Of a stretch of DNA of 64,000 nucleotides, positions 32,575 through 44,444 are shown piece by piece. Position 1 is the stretch's first letter, and each line of letters opens with the position of its first letter. Origin of the DNA: Opitutaceae bacterium. GTDB lineage: Bacteria > Verrucomicrobiota > Verrucomicrobiia > Opitutales > Opitutaceae. The translations under genes were made by a program, and so were the position numbers. The stretch lies in assembly GCA_003151515.1 (NCBI GenBank), contig PLXS01000025.1:372001-436000 (forward strand), written 5' to 3'. The notes beneath the pieces are model-generated. The model worked only from the letters and a program-made list of their open reading frames with translations, did no database searches and was not told where the DNA came from.

Positions 32575-35097
32575 ATGCCACGCATGTCGAAGCATCCCAT
32601 GAAAGCCCCGCACCCGGCCCGCCGCGCCCGTCCGCCGATCCTGCTCGTGTGGGCCGCCCTGTGCCTTGCGGTTGCGGCCGCCCGGGCCGGCGAGGGAGGC
32701 ACTCCGCTGGTCAGCGTCCCTCGCCTCACGCACCCCGGCGTGGGCCAGGTGCTCTACTTCGCCCTAACGGACCGCTTCGCGAACGGCTCGGCGGCAAACG
32801 ACACGGGCGGCATCGCGGGCGGGCCGGGCGCGAGCGGCTTCGACCCGACGCTCATCTCCTACTACCACGGCGGCGATTTCGTGGGCCTGACCTCGAAGCT
32901 CGACTACATCCGCCAGCTGGGCGTCACCGCGATCTGGATCACGCCCCCGTTCGTGAACAAGCCGGTCCAGCGCGACTCGGCGGGCTACCACGGCTACTGG
33001 ATCCTCGACTTCACGAGGGTGGACCCCCACCTGGGAACGGACGCCGAGTTCAGGCAATTCGTGGCCCAGGCGCACTCGCGCGGCATCCGCGTCTACCTGG
33101 ACATCGTGTGCAACCACACCGCGGACGTGATCCACTACGCGGGCGGCGATAGGAAGTACGTGCCCATGGCCGAGGCGCCCTACCGCGACTCGTCCGGCAG
33201 GCCGTTCAACCCGCACGACGTCGCCTACAACGGCACGGGCCCGGCCCGCTTCCCCCAGCTTTCGGCGGCGAGGAGCTTCCCCTACGTCCCGGTCGTCGCC
33301 CCGGGCAACGAGCACGCCAAGGCCCCCGAGTGGCTCAACGACCTGACGCTCTACCACAACAGGGGTAACAGCACCTTCCAGGGCGAAAGCTCCCTGTTCG
33401 GCGACTTCGGGGGGCTTGACGACCTGTTCACCGAGAACCCGCGGGTCGTCCTCGGGTTCATCGACGCCTACGGCGCCTGGATCGAGCGCTACGGGATCGA
33501 CGGCTTCCGCATAGACACCGTCAAGCACGTCAACCTCGAGTTCTGGCAGGCCTTCGCGCCCGCGATGCGCGAGCGGGCCCGCAGGCTCGGCAGGCCCGAC
33601 TTCGTGCAGTTTGGCGAGGTGATGAGCGGCGACGATGTCGCCCTCATGAGCGAGTTCACGACCGAGGGGACCCTCGACGGGACGCTCGACTTCGCCTTCT
33701 ACGATGGCGCCCGCGCCTTCATCTCCAAGGGCCAGGGCTCCGGCGCCCTCAAGCGGGTCTTCTCCCAGGACGCCCTCTACACGGACCACGACAGCAACGC
33801 CCAGAACCTGACCACGTTCGTCAGCAACCACGACCTCGGGCGCATCGGCACGCTGCTGCAGACGGACAACCCGGGCATCACGCCGGACAGGACGGCCGCG
33901 CTCGTGACCCTCGCGTACGATCTGCTCCTGACGGTGCGCGGGCAGCCGGCAATATACTACGGCGACGAGCAGGGGATGATCGGCTTTGGAGGCGACAAGG
34001 GCGCCCGCGAGGACATGTTCGCGTCGAGGGCGCCGCAATACATGGAGCTGGCGCTGCTCGGCACGACCCGCACGGGCCGCGACGACAAGTTCGACGCCGG
34101 GCACCCCTTCTACAGGAACTTCCATGCCCTCGCGGCACTGCGCACCTCCCACCCCGGCCTGCGCGTGGGGGCGATGCTCATGCGCGAGAGCGCCAACCCC
34201 CACGTCTTCGCGTTCTCGCGCATCGAGCGCTCCGAGCACGTGGAGTATCTCGTGGCGCTCAACAACTCCCGGGACGAGCCGGCCCGGGTTGCCCTGCCTA
34301 CGTGCCAGCCCGAGGGCGCCCTCCTGGATCCCCTATTCGACTCGGCCGCCCCCGAGGCGCCGGGCGGCGCCGCGCTGAGGGCCGGCGCCCGCGGGTCGGT
34401 CGACGCCGTCCTCGCCCCCATGCAGCTCGTCGTGTGGAAGGCCGAGCGGCCCCTGCCCCCGCACCCCGGGGCCCTCGCGGTCGCCCTCGCCTCGCCCGGC
34501 GCGCGCTCCACACTCGCCTTCTCGGCCCGCACCATCGCGGGCCTCACGATCCCGATCCGCCAGGAGCTGCGCGCCGACGTCGCCGGGGGCGACGGCTTCG
34601 CCGAGGTCACCTTCGCCATGGCGCGCGCGTCGCGACCGGGCCAGTTCGAGCTCCTGGGCACCGCGGACGCCCCGCCCTACCGCGTCTTCTGGCGGCCGCC
34701 GGCGGACCTCGCGCCGGGCGAGACGCTGACCTTCATCGCCACGGCGGACGACCTGAGGGGGCGCCGGGCCTCGGCCGAGGCCGCGGGTGTCCACGTCGCG
34801 CCGTCGACAATCTCCTTCGGCGTGCGGGGCGCTGCGGTGCCGGAGCTGACGAGCGAGCCGCCCGCGAGCATCGCCGTCAGGGCCGGAAGGAGACTCGATC
34901 TCGCGGTCGTGGCCCGAGGCACCGCCCCCATCGAGTTCAGCTGGCTCCATGACGGCGTCCAGGTCGCCGGGGCGGGCGGCCCCGCGCTGCGGGTGGATGC
35001 CGCCGGCGCCTCCGACGCGGGCCACTATGTGGCCGTCGTGCACGACCGGGAGGGGACGACCCTCTCGGGGGGGACCGACGTGCGCGTGTCGCCGTAG
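32575..35097 (+). CDS. Secreted alpha-amylase (GH13) with C-terminal Ig-like domain
   Basis: An 840-residue protein. A signal peptide ends around ARAGEGG (Arg-rich N-region then LLVWAALCLAVAAARA). The GH13 barrel contains VYLDIVCNHTAD, the nucleophile Asp314 (GFRIDTVKH), the acid/base Glu348 (VQFGEVMSG) and the stabiliser Asp420 (FVSNHDLGR). After a C-domain (to about residue 630) come beta-rich modules; the last about 90 residues (GTAPIEFSWLHDGVQVAG, then GHYVAVVHDREG) are an immunoglobulin-like I-set fold. It degrades starch or glycogen outside the cell, feeding the TonB receptor. Start codon choice is uncertain (alternatives 32542 TTG, 32584, 32599). Confidence 0.9.
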   Translation: MPRMSKHPMKAPHPARRARPPILLVWAALCLAVAAARAGEGGTPLVSVPRLTHPGVGQVLYFALTDRFANGSAANDTGGIAGGPGASGFDPTLISYYHGGDFVGLTSKLDYIRQLGVTAIWITPPFVNKPVQRDSAGYHGYWILDFTRVDPHLGTDAEFRQFVAQAHSRGIRVYLDIVCNHTADVIHYAGGDRKYVPMAEAPYRDSSGRPFNPHDVAYNGTGPARFPQLSAARSFPYVPVVAPGNEHAKAPEWLNDLTLYHNRGNSTFQGESSLFGDFGGLDDLFTENPRVVLGFIDAYGAWIERYGIDGFRIDTVKHVNLEFWQAFAPAMRERARRLGRPDFVQFGEVMSGDDVALMSEFTTEGTLDGTLDFAFYDGARAFISKGQGSGALKRVFSQDALYTDHDSNAQNLTTFVSNHDLGRIGTLLQTDNPGITPDRTAALVTLAYDLLLTVRGQPAIYYGDEQGMIGFGGDKGAREDMFASRAPQYMELALLGTTRTGRDDKFDAGHPFYRNFHALAALRTSHPGLRVGAMLMRESANPHVFAFSRIERSEHVEYLVALNNSRDEPARVALPTCQPEGALLDPLFDSAAPEAPGGAALRAGARGSVDAVLAPMQLVVWKAERPLPPHPGALAVALASPGARSTLAFSARTIAGLTIPIRQELRADVAGGDGFAEVTFAMARASRPGQFELLGTADAPPYRVFWRPPADLAPGETLTFIATADDLRGRRASAEAAGVHVAPSTISFGVRGAAVPELTSEPPASIAVRAGRRLDLAVVARGTAPIEFSWLHDGVQVAGAGGPALRVDAAGASDAGHYVAVVHDREGTTLSGGTDVRVSP

Positions 35098-35124
35098 GCG
35101 CCCGCCGCGCGGGCTGGCCCGCCC

Positions 35125-35787
35125 CTAGCCCTCCTCGTCGACCGGGCCCTCGGAGTCGTCGCGGCAGTCGTTGACGACGCGAAGCCAGATCTCGCGAAGG
35201 TCGAAGAGCCTGTGCCTCATCTCCTCGCGGCACCCGGTGATCGCCGCATTCGCGTCCGCCTCCTCGGTTCCCAGGTGCGCAAAGCAGTCGTTCAAGGCCG
35301 CCAGCGCCCTCTTGAACAGGCAGACCGCCATGGCGTAGTCGCCGAAGTCGAGGGCGTGCACGGCCATGATCGCCTGGTCCTCGCAGCGGTGCAGCGCGGA
35401 GAGCATGCCGACGGCCACCGGCTGCGGGACCCTGCCCGGCTCCGACGCCGCGTGCTCCCACGTGGCCCGCAGGCTCAGGAAGAGCGCCTTGGTGGCGATG
35501 AACACGGGGTTCTTCTGCAGGGTGTAAATCTCGTCCGAGAAGAGCACCTTCTCCGGCACCTCGCGCTCCTCCGCCTCCTCGGCTTCCAAGCGGTCCCAGC
35601 CCATGCGGTCGGCCACCTCGTCTATCCTCTCGGGCCCGGGCTTGAGCGACTCGTAAAATCCAAGGTACCTGTGAATTGCGTTATCCTGCTCGCGCAGGTA
35701 TACCTCCCAATCGAACTCGTTCCAGGCCAGATCCCCGTTCTCCTCCCACTCGTTCTCCGAGGGGCTCTCAGAATCGAAATCGCTCAT
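35125..35787 (-). CDS. Acidic helical protein of unknown function
   Basis: A 220-residue cytoplasmic protein. The N-terminal 30 residues are very acidic (ESPSENEWEENGDLAWNEFD). The remainder is predicted helical, with NPVFIATKALFLSLRATWEH and MAVHALDFGDYAMAVCLFKR resembling a four-helix or TPR-like bundle. I do not recognise a family. It stands alone between the amylase gene (convergent) and the acylphosphatase gene (divergent). Confidence 0.65.
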   Translation of the reverse strand: MSDFDSESPSENEWEENGDLAWNEFDWEVYLREQDNAIHRYLGFYESLKPGPERIDEVADRMGWDRLEAEEAEEREVPEKVLFSDEIYTLQKNPVFIATKALFLSLRATWEHAASEPGRVPQPVAVGMLSALHRCEDQAIMAVHALDFGDYAMAVCLFKRALAALNDCFAHLGTEEADANAAITGCREEMRHRLFDLREIWLRVVNDCRDDSEGPVDEEG

Positions 35788-35906
35788 CGGTTGGCGGACG
35801 CTCAGCTAGAACCGTGCCTTAGGCAAATAAATTCCCGAACCCGGCGGCCGCGGGCCCAGATTGCGGGTTGAAGCGTGCGCCCGCGCGCCCTTAAGTCTGC
35901 CTTTCC

Positions 35907-36182
35907 ATGGCGGAGACCCACCACGAGAGAGCCTACTTCACGGGCCGCGTCCAGGGCGTCGGCTTCCGCTACACCGCGCTCCAGGTGGCCAGGGAGTACG
36001 AGGTGGCCGGGTTCGTGTGCAACCTGCCGGACGGCCGGGTTCATCTTGAGGCGGAGGGAAGGGCCGAGGTGGTGGACGCGTTCATCAAGGCCGTGCAGGA
36101 GCGCATGCACGGCAGCATCCGCAAGGTCGACCGCTTCACGAGCAGGCGCGAGGCGCAGTTCGCGGGCTTCGTCATCCAGTGA
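35907..36182 (+). CDS. acyP: Acylphosphatase
   Basis: A 91-residue enzyme of normal length that hydrolyses acyl-phosphates. The catalytic Arg lies in TGRVQGVGFRYTA and the catalytic Asn in GFVCNLPDGRV; the following VHLEAEG and RRE segments complete the ferredoxin-like fold. It overlaps menA by 4 bp, so the pair is co-transcribed. Confidence 0.93.
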   Translation: MAETHHERAYFTGRVQGVGFRYTALQVAREYEVAGFVCNLPDGRVHLEAEGRAEVVDAFIKAVQERMHGSIRKVDRFTSRREAQFAGFVIQ

Positions 36183-37078
36183 GGCGCGGCGGCGATCCCC
36201 GGCCGGCGCTGTGGCGCACGTGGCTCGCGGCCGCGAGGCCTCGCACGCTGCCGGCCGCCGTCTCCCCGGTCGTGGTCGGCTCGGCGGTGGCAGGGCACGA
36301 CCACCGCTTCGACCCGGCCGCCGCCGCCCTCTGCCTCGCGTTCGCGCTCCTCGTGCAGATCGGCACCAATTTCGCGAACGACTACTACGACTTCGTGAAG
36401 GGCGCCGACAACGCAAGCCGGGTTGGCCCTAGGCGCGCGGTCGCGTCGGGCCTGGTCGCGCCGGCGACGATGCGCGCGGCGACGGCCTGGGTCTACGCGG
36501 CCGCCTTCGCGCTCGGCCTCGGCCTGGTCCACTGGGGCGGGCCCTGGATGATAGCCGTCGGGGCCGTGTGCATCGCCTGCGGGGTCGCCTACACGGGCGG
36601 CCCCCTGCCCCTCGCCTACCTCGGCCTGGGCGACGCCTTCGTCTTCGTGTTCTTCGGGCTCGTAGCGGTGGGAGCCACCTACTTCGTGCAGGCGGGCCGC
36701 CTCACCTGGGCCGCCGTCCTGGCGGGCGTGCCCATGGGCCTGCTGGCGGCGAACATTCTCCTCGTGAACAACTACCGCGACGCGGACTCCGACAGGGCGG
36801 CCAACAAGCGCACCCTGGTCGTTCGCCTCGGGCGCGCCTTTGCGCGCGCCCAGTTTGCGGCGTCGCTCGCCGCCGCGCTCGCGGTGCCGTTCGCGTTCTG
36901 GGCCTCGGGCTACAGGGCCTGGTGCCTCCTGCCGGTATTGACGGCGCCGCTCGCCCTCTCGCACGCGCGCCGCCTCGGCGCCGCAGCAACGCCGGCGCAG
37001 CACGTCGCGCTTCTCGGCGACACGGGGCGGCTGATCGCGGCCTACGCCGCGCTCTTCGCCGCGGGCGTCCTGCTTTGA
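36179..37078 (+). CDS. menA: 1,4-dihydroxy-2-naphthoate polyprenyltransferase
   Basis: A 299-residue UbiA-superfamily membrane enzyme that attaches the prenyl tail in menaquinone synthesis. The Asp-rich motifs are NFANDYYDFVKGAD and NNYRDADSDRAANKRTL, and eight to nine membrane helices are apparent. RPRTLPAAVSPVVVGSA at the N-terminus is typical of MenA. The start is GTG, overlapping the acylphosphatase stop. Menaquinone would be the acceptor for the complex I encoded at 51532-63549. Confidence 0.9.
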   Translation: MRRGGDPRPALWRTWLAAARPRTLPAAVSPVVVGSAVAGHDHRFDPAAAALCLAFALLVQIGTNFANDYYDFVKGADNASRVGPRRAVASGLVAPATMRAATAWVYAAAFALGLGLVHWGGPWMIAVGAVCIACGVAYTGGPLPLAYLGLGDAFVFVFFGLVAVGATYFVQAGRLTWAAVLAGVPMGLLAANILLVNNYRDADSDRAANKRTLVVRLGRAFARAQFAASLAAALAVPFAFWASGYRAWCLLPVLTAPLALSHARRLGAAATPAQHVALLGDTGRLIAAYAALFAAGVLL

Positions 37079-37100
37079 CTCCAGTCTGGCCCCCTCAGGG

Positions 37101-37427
37101 TCAGATCTGGGCCGCCAGCTTAGTCTTGAGCGCCGCCTTCGGAAGGAGCCCCACGATCTGCTCGATGACCCGGCCCCCCTTGAAGAGGAGCATCGTGGGT
37201 ATGGCCCGAATCCCGAACTCCGTGGCTATCGCCTCGTTGTCGTCGATGTTGACCTTGGCGATGGCTATCTTGCCGTCGAACTCGGTCGCCAGCTCGTCAA
37301 GGATGGGCGCGATGGCCTTGCAGGGCCCGCACCAGGGGGCCCAGAAATCGACGAGGAGCGGCGTGGCCGTGTTGGTCACGGCGGTCTTGAAGGTGTCGGT
37401 CGTCAGGTGGGTAATCTTGTCGGACAT
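37101..37427 (-). CDS. trxA: Thioredoxin
   Basis: A 108-residue thioredoxin with the active site WAPWCGPCKAIAP, cis-Pro in GIRAIPTMLLFKGG and normal length. It reduces cytoplasmic disulphides with thioredoxin reductase encoded elsewhere. The Met at 37427 (MSDKITHLT) is preferred over an ATG three codons upstream (37436). It is convergent with menA, and the scpA pair lies upstream on the same strand. Confidence 0.93.
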   Translation of the reverse strand: MSDKITHLTTDTFKTAVTNTATPLLVDFWAPWCGPCKAIAPILDELATEFDGKIAIAKVNIDDNEAIATEFGIRAIPTMLLFKGGRVIEQIVGLLPKAALKTKLAAQI

Positions 37428-37477
37428 GTGGACCATTCAGTAAAGGCAGTTGCGCGCCAAAAGCAAATCCCGTGGGC

Positions 37478-37726
37478 CTACTTGGGCGCCGACTTCTTGA
37501 TGATCTCCGCCAGCTCGGTCGGGCGCACCTCGTTCAGCTGCTTGCCCCTCTGCTTGAGCTCCTCGAAGGTCTTCACCACGGTCTCCGTCATCCTCTCGTG
37601 GGTCTCGGCCGAGCCGCCGAGGACGGCGAACTGCTCGCCCGTCGTGATCCGGCGGTGGCCGTCGTCGTTGTCAAACCCGAGCCCCACGAGGGCCCCGGGC
37701 GATCGTCTCGGTCTCTTCTTGGTCAC
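37478..37726 (-). CDS. Conserved small protein downstream of scpA
   Basis: An 82-residue charged protein (MTKKRPRRSPGALVGLGFDN, then helical TETVVKTFEELKQRGKQLNE). No known domain. Its GTG start overlaps the scpA stop (GTGA), so it is translationally coupled to scpA. It is not ScpB, which is larger and winged-helix. Confidence 0.6.
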   Translation of the reverse strand: MTKKRPRRSPGALVGLGFDNDDGHRRITTGEQFAVLGGSAETHERMTETVVKTFEELKQRGKQLNEVRPTELAEIIKKSAPK

Positions 37727-38505
37727 GATTTCAACGTGGTCGCGGAAGCCTCGGTTTCAAGCGGCTTTTCGGGGGCCACGTCGCAGACGATGTCCGTGAA
37801 CGCCTCGTCCTGGCGCAGGCGCAGCCTTCCCAACCGGGTGAGCTCGAGGACGGCGAGGAACGTGGCGACCAGCTTGCGCAGCGACACGCCGTGCTCGAAG
37901 AGGTCGGAGAAGGTGAAGGAGCTCTCGGTGCCCATGCGGGCGAGCAGCCACTCCATCTGGTCGGCCACGGTCACGACCTCGTCGTGGATCTCGCCCACGA
38001 CGAGCTTCTCGGCCAGCCGGCGCAGCACGATGTTGAACGTGTTCCAGAGCTCGATCCTGCCGACGCCCTTCAGGGGCCGCCCGAGGGAGTCCGCAGCCCT
38101 CGAGGAGAGCAGCCTCTCCATCAGGTCGCGCTGCAGGCGCGCCATCTCGGCGAGCCGCGCCGAGGCGTCCTTGAACTTCTTGTACTGCAGGAGCTGGTGG
38201 ACGAGCTCCCAACGCGGGTCCATCTCGTCCTCGCCCTGAGCGTCCGGGTCGACGGCGTGCTGGCCCTTGGGCAGGAGCATGCGGCTCTTGATCTCCATGA
38301 GCGTGGCCGCCATCACGAAGAATTCGCCCGCGACATCCAGGTCGAGGTGCTGCATGGCCCGCAGGACCGCGACATACTGGCTCGTCACCGACTCGATCGG
38401 GATGTCGTAGATATCTATCTCGTTCTTGCGGATCAGGAACAGGAGAAGGTCGAGCGGCCCCTCGAATACCTGGAGCCTGATGCGGTGGTCGGAGTCGGGA
38501 AGCAC
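37723..38505 (-). CDS. scpA: Segregation and condensation protein A
   Basis: A 260-residue kleisin of the SMC-ScpAB complex that organises and segregates the chromosome. Family signatures are the start RLQVFEGPLDLLLFLIRKNE, IDIYDIPIESVTSQY, and AATLMEIKSRMLLPK; the C-terminal winged helix (SLRKLVATFLAVLELTRLGR) binds SMC. The GTG at 38505 is chosen because it lies just before the conserved N-terminus; longer in-frame sequence to 38646 lacks conservation. No scpB is adjacent. Confidence 0.9.
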   Translation of the reverse strand: MLPDSDHRIRLQVFEGPLDLLLFLIRKNEIDIYDIPIESVTSQYVAVLRAMQHLDLDVAGEFFVMAATLMEIKSRMLLPKGQHAVDPDAQGEDEMDPRWELVHQLLQYKKFKDASARLAEMARLQRDLMERLLSSRAADSLGRPLKGVGRIELWNTFNIVLRRLAEKLVVGEIHDEVVTVADQMEWLLARMGTESSFTFSDLFEHGVSLRKLVATFLAVLELTRLGRLRLRQDEAFTDIVCDVAPEKPLETEASATTLKS

Positions 38506-38658
38506 TGAGAGCAAGTGTTGGAATGCGGCGCGCCCCGATGCGACCCCAAAATATCCATTTTGCCGCTGGACGATTGACAGGCCCCCGCGCCGACCGTTGG
38601 AATGGTGTGTTCCACGTACGCGTGGGACGGCAGAAACAAAACCCACAGACTTATTGCT

Positions 38659-41454
<2,796 letters not shown>

Positions 41455-41474
41455 CCCGGGGCTGACCCGGCAAT

Positions 41475-41524
41475 GCGGCGCGGCAAGGCGGGGGTCCCTC
41501 CGCCGGGCCGCGCCGCCTTCTTTT
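41475..41524 (+). terminator. Rho-independent terminator of ppdK
   Basis: A perfect 10-bp stem GCGGCGCGGC (41475-41484) / GCCGCGCCGC (41507-41516) followed by CTTCTTTTG. It lies 20 bp after the ppdK stop codon, which argues against a start of the next gene upstream of it. Confidence 0.8.
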
Positions 41525-41601
41525 GCCCCCTTTCCGGGGGCCGCCGGCCTCGCGCGCGTGTCGGCTTGTCTTCGCGGGGCGCGGCCCCCTTCCTCTCAGG
41601 C

Positions 41602-42660
41602 GTGGGCGCAAACGGCCACCGATTCCTCCTAGGCACGTACACCCGGGCTGAAAGCCGGGGCATCTACTGCGCGGACCTCGACGCCCGCACCGGGGCCCTC
41701 GGGCAGCCCGCTCTGGCAGCCGAGTCGCCCAACCCGACCTTTCTGGCGCTCTCGCCGGACGGAGCCTTTGTCTACGCCGTGTGCGCGGGCCCGGCCTGGG
41801 CCTCCTCGTTCCGCGTCGACCCGGCCTCGCCGCGGCTAGCCCCCGTGCAGCTGGCGCGCCCCGACGCGAGCCCCACGCCGTGCCACATCGCGGTCGACCG
41901 ATCGGGGCGCATCGCCGTCGCCGCGAACTACCACCTGGCGCTTGCCGCGCTCATCCCCCTCGGGGGCGACGGCTCCCTGGGCGCCCCGGCGATCGTGGCC
42001 CACTCGGGCAGGGGCGTTCATCCCACCAGGCAGGCCTCGGCGCACGTGCACTCGGCCAACATCTCCCCCGACGGCAGGTTTGCGGTCGTCTGCGACCTCG
42101 GCCTGGACCGGGTATACTCGTATCGGATCGATCGCGAGGCGAAGGTCCTGGCGCCCGGCCCGGTCCCCTTTGTCGCGGCGGCGCCGGGCTCCGGGCCCAG
42201 GCACATGGCCTTCGGCCGCTCGGGCCGCCACGCGTACGTCATCAACGAGCTCGACAACACGATCGTCGCCTACGGCTACGACGCCGAAGCCGGGAGGCTC
42301 TCGCCGATGCAGTCGGTCTCGGTTCTCCCGCAAGGCTTCACGGGCGCGGCGACGGCGGCCGAGGTCCGCGTCCACCCGGGCGGGCGCTTCCTCTATGGCT
42401 CGAGCCGCGGCCCCGACTCGATCGCGGTTTTCGCGATAGACGAGCCGTCGGGGCGCCTCTCCCACGTCGAGACCGTGCCCTGCGGCGGAAGGGGCCCCCG
42501 CCATTTCTCGCTGACGGCGGACGGGGCGTGGCTCGTCTGCGCCCACCAGGATTCGAACTCCGCGTGCTCGTTCGCGGTCGACCCCGACAGCGGGCGCCTG
42601 CGCAGGATCGGCGGGTCGATCGGGGTCTCGATGCCCGTGTGCGTGCTCTTCCTGGGCTAG
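41602..42660 (+). CDS. Lactonase family protein (6-phosphogluconolactonase-like propeller)
   Basis: A 352-residue seven-bladed propeller of the Pgl/lactonase family. Typical blade motifs are PTFLALSPDGAFVYAV, CHIAVDRSGRIAVAANYH, VHSANISPDGRFAVVCDLG, GPRHMAFGRSGRHAYVINE and GPRHFSLTADGAWLVCAHQD. Members hydrolyse 6-phosphogluconolactone or other sugar lactones. The GTG at 41602 (then GANGHRFLLGTYT) was chosen because the region upstream is the ppdK terminator and low-complexity sequence. Confidence 0.85.
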   Translation: MGANGHRFLLGTYTRAESRGIYCADLDARTGALGQPALAAESPNPTFLALSPDGAFVYAVCAGPAWASSFRVDPASPRLAPVQLARPDASPTPCHIAVDRSGRIAVAANYHLALAALIPLGGDGSLGAPAIVAHSGRGVHPTRQASAHVHSANISPDGRFAVVCDLGLDRVYSYRIDREAKVLAPGPVPFVAAAPGSGPRHMAFGRSGRHAYVINELDNTIVAYGYDAEAGRLSPMQSVSVLPQGFTGAATAAEVRVHPGGRFLYGSSRGPDSIAVFAIDEPSGRLSHVETVPCGGRGPRHFSLTADGAWLVCAHQDSNSACSFAVDPDSGRLRRIGGSIGVSMPVCVLFLG

Positions 42661-42669
42661 AGGGGGCCG

Positions 42670-43047
42670 TCAGGGCTCCTTCTTCACGTCCTCGATGGCG
42701 CCCAGGACGCCGGCCTGGCTGAAGGGCTTCTCCAGGAGGATGTGAGCCCCGAAGCTCTTCGCTATGCGCAGGTAAGAGTCCCTCGCCACGTGGCCGCCGC
42801 CGGACATGGCGATTATCCGCACGGCCGGGAACTTCTTGCGGATCTCGGTTATGAAATCGAGCCCGTCGCGCTCCGGCATCAGCAGGTCCGTGATGACGAT
42901 GTCCACCGGGGTCGAGGCCATGACCCTCGAGGCATCGTTGCCGTCCTGGGCCGAGCACACCGTGTTGCCCGCAGCCTCGAGCATCATGGAAAGCAGCTCC
43001 CTTATTCCGGGCTCGTCATCGACGACAAGTATCGAGCATGCGGCCAT
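42670..43047 (-). CDS. Stand-alone response regulator (CheY-like receiver)
   Basis: A 125-residue receiver domain only. The acidic pair is in ILVVDDEPGIREL, the phospho-acceptor Asp is in VIITDLLMPERDG, Ser in IIAMSGGG and Lys in HILLEKPFS. Divergent from hflX. No kinase is nearby. The ATG at 43047 precedes the conserved first strand. Confidence 0.87.
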   Translation of the reverse strand: MAACSILVVDDEPGIRELLSMMLEAAGNTVCSAQDGNDASRVMASTPVDIVITDLLMPERDGLDFITEIRKKFPAVRIIAMSGGGHVARDSYLRIAKSFGAHILLEKPFSQAGVLGAIEDVKKEP

Positions 43048-43136
43048 TAGCTTTGCCTTAACACAGTGAGAAGCGTAGATTGCGCGAGTGTCGTGGGCAA
43101 GCCCATGGCCCACGAATCCTCTTCGCAACCCAATAA

Positions 43137-44444
43137 ATGGCCGACTTCCTTCCCACCCTGCCCAAGGCCCAGCGCGCCTTCCTGATTGGCGTGCAGACAT
43201 CGCAGATGCCCGCGGGCGAAGGGGAAGAACTCCTGGCCGAGCTGACCGAGCTTGTCGAGAACCTGGGCCTTTCGATAACGAGGACGACCCTGGTGCGGCT
43301 GCGCGGCGCGACTCCGGCGCTGCTCCTCGGCAAGGGCAAGGCCGCTGAGCTGGCGGCCCTCGCGCGGGAGGACGGGGCCGAGGTAATCGTCTTCGACTCC
43401 GCGCTCTCGCCCGCGCAGCAGCGCAACTGGGAGGAACTTGCGGCCATGGCGGTCATCGACCGCCAGGAGGTCATCCTCGAGGTGTTCGCGGACCGCGCCC
43501 ACACCCGCGAGGCCGTCCTGCAGGTCGCCCTGGCCCGCATGGAGTACTCCCTGCCGCGGCTCACCCGGGCGTGGACCCACCTTTCGCGCCAGCGCGGCAG
43601 GGGCGCAATGGGCGGCGAGGGCGAGACCCAGCTTGAGCAGGACCGGCGCGTCGTCAGGGCCCGAATCGCGCACCTGAAGGAGGAGCTCGCGAAGGTCGTG
43701 CGCCAGCGCGGCGTCCAGCGAACGCGAAGGGTGCGCGTGCCGGTGCCCACGGCCTCGATCGTCGGCTACACGAACGCCGGGAAGTCCTCGCTCCTGAACG
43801 CGCTAACGGGCTCGAACGTCATGGCCGAGAACAAGCTCTTCGCCACGCTCGATCCCACGACGCGCCAGCTCATGCTGCCCGGCCACCAGAAGCTCCTGCT
43901 CACGGACACGGTCGGGTTCATCCGACGCCTGCCCCACGACCTGGTGGAGGCCTTCAAGGCGACGCTCGAGGAGGTGCTGGTCGCGGACTTCCTGATACAC
44001 GTAATCGACGTGACGAGCCCCCACTTTGAGAAGCACCGGGCGACGACGCTGGGCGTGCTCGCCGAGCTGGGCGCCGGGGACAGCCCCATCGTCAACGTCT
44101 TCAACAAGGTGGACCTCGCCGACGCCGGCGAGATCCGGGCGGCCCGCCAGGCCGTGCCCGACGCCCTGTTCGTGAGCGCCCTGACGGGGAAGGGCTTGGA
44201 CGCGCTGCAGGAGCGCTGCCGGGAGATGGTCGCCCACGGCCTCGGCACGGTGCGCGTCCTGGTCCCGCTCGACCGCTACGACCTGGTCGCGCGCCTGCAC
44301 TCGCAGGGGCACGTCCAGGCGCAGGAGCACCGCGAGGACGGCGTGCTCGTAACCGGGCGCTTCCCGCCGTCGCTGGCGGCTACGCTGGAGCCGTTCCTGG
44401 TCAGGGAGCCGCCGAAAAAGGAGACGAGGCGCGTCAGGGCGTGA
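43137..44444 (+). CDS. hflX: Ribosome-associated GTPase HflX
   Basis: A 435-residue GTPase that binds and splits stalled 70S ribosomes. The N-terminal HflX domain has GATPALLLGKGKAAEL and FDSALSPAQQRNWEE. The G-domain has G1 SIVGYTNAGKSS, the DTVGFIRRLPHDLVEAF segment and NKVD. MEYSLPRLTRAWTHLSRQRG is diagnostic. Its 3' end overlaps the convergent CsgG-type gene by 11 bp. Confidence 0.95.
   Translation: MADFLPTLPKAQRAFLIGVQTSQMPAGEGEELLAELTELVENLGLSITRTTLVRLRGATPALLLGKGKAAELAALAREDGAEVIVFDSALSPAQQRNWEELAAMAVIDRQEVILEVFADRAHTREAVLQVALARMEYSLPRLTRAWTHLSRQRGRGAMGGEGETQLEQDRRVVRARIAHLKEELAKVVRQRGVQRTRRVRVPVPTASIVGYTNAGKSSLLNALTGSNVMAENKLFATLDPTTRQLMLPGHQKLLLTDTVGFIRRLPHDLVEAFKATLEEVLVADFLIHVIDVTSPHFEKHRATTLGVLAELGAGDSPIVNVFNKVDLADAGEIRAARQAVPDALFVSALTGKGLDALQERCREMVAHGLGTVRVLVPLDRYDLVARLHSQGHVQAQEHREDGVLVTGRFPPSLAATLEPFLVREPPKKETRRVRA

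Noticed and set aside
38506..38646. Upstream extension of scpA to an ATG at 38646
   Set aside because: The 47 extra residues lack kleisin conservation and are much longer than the usual ScpA N-terminus. They also run back-to-back with the start region of ppdK.
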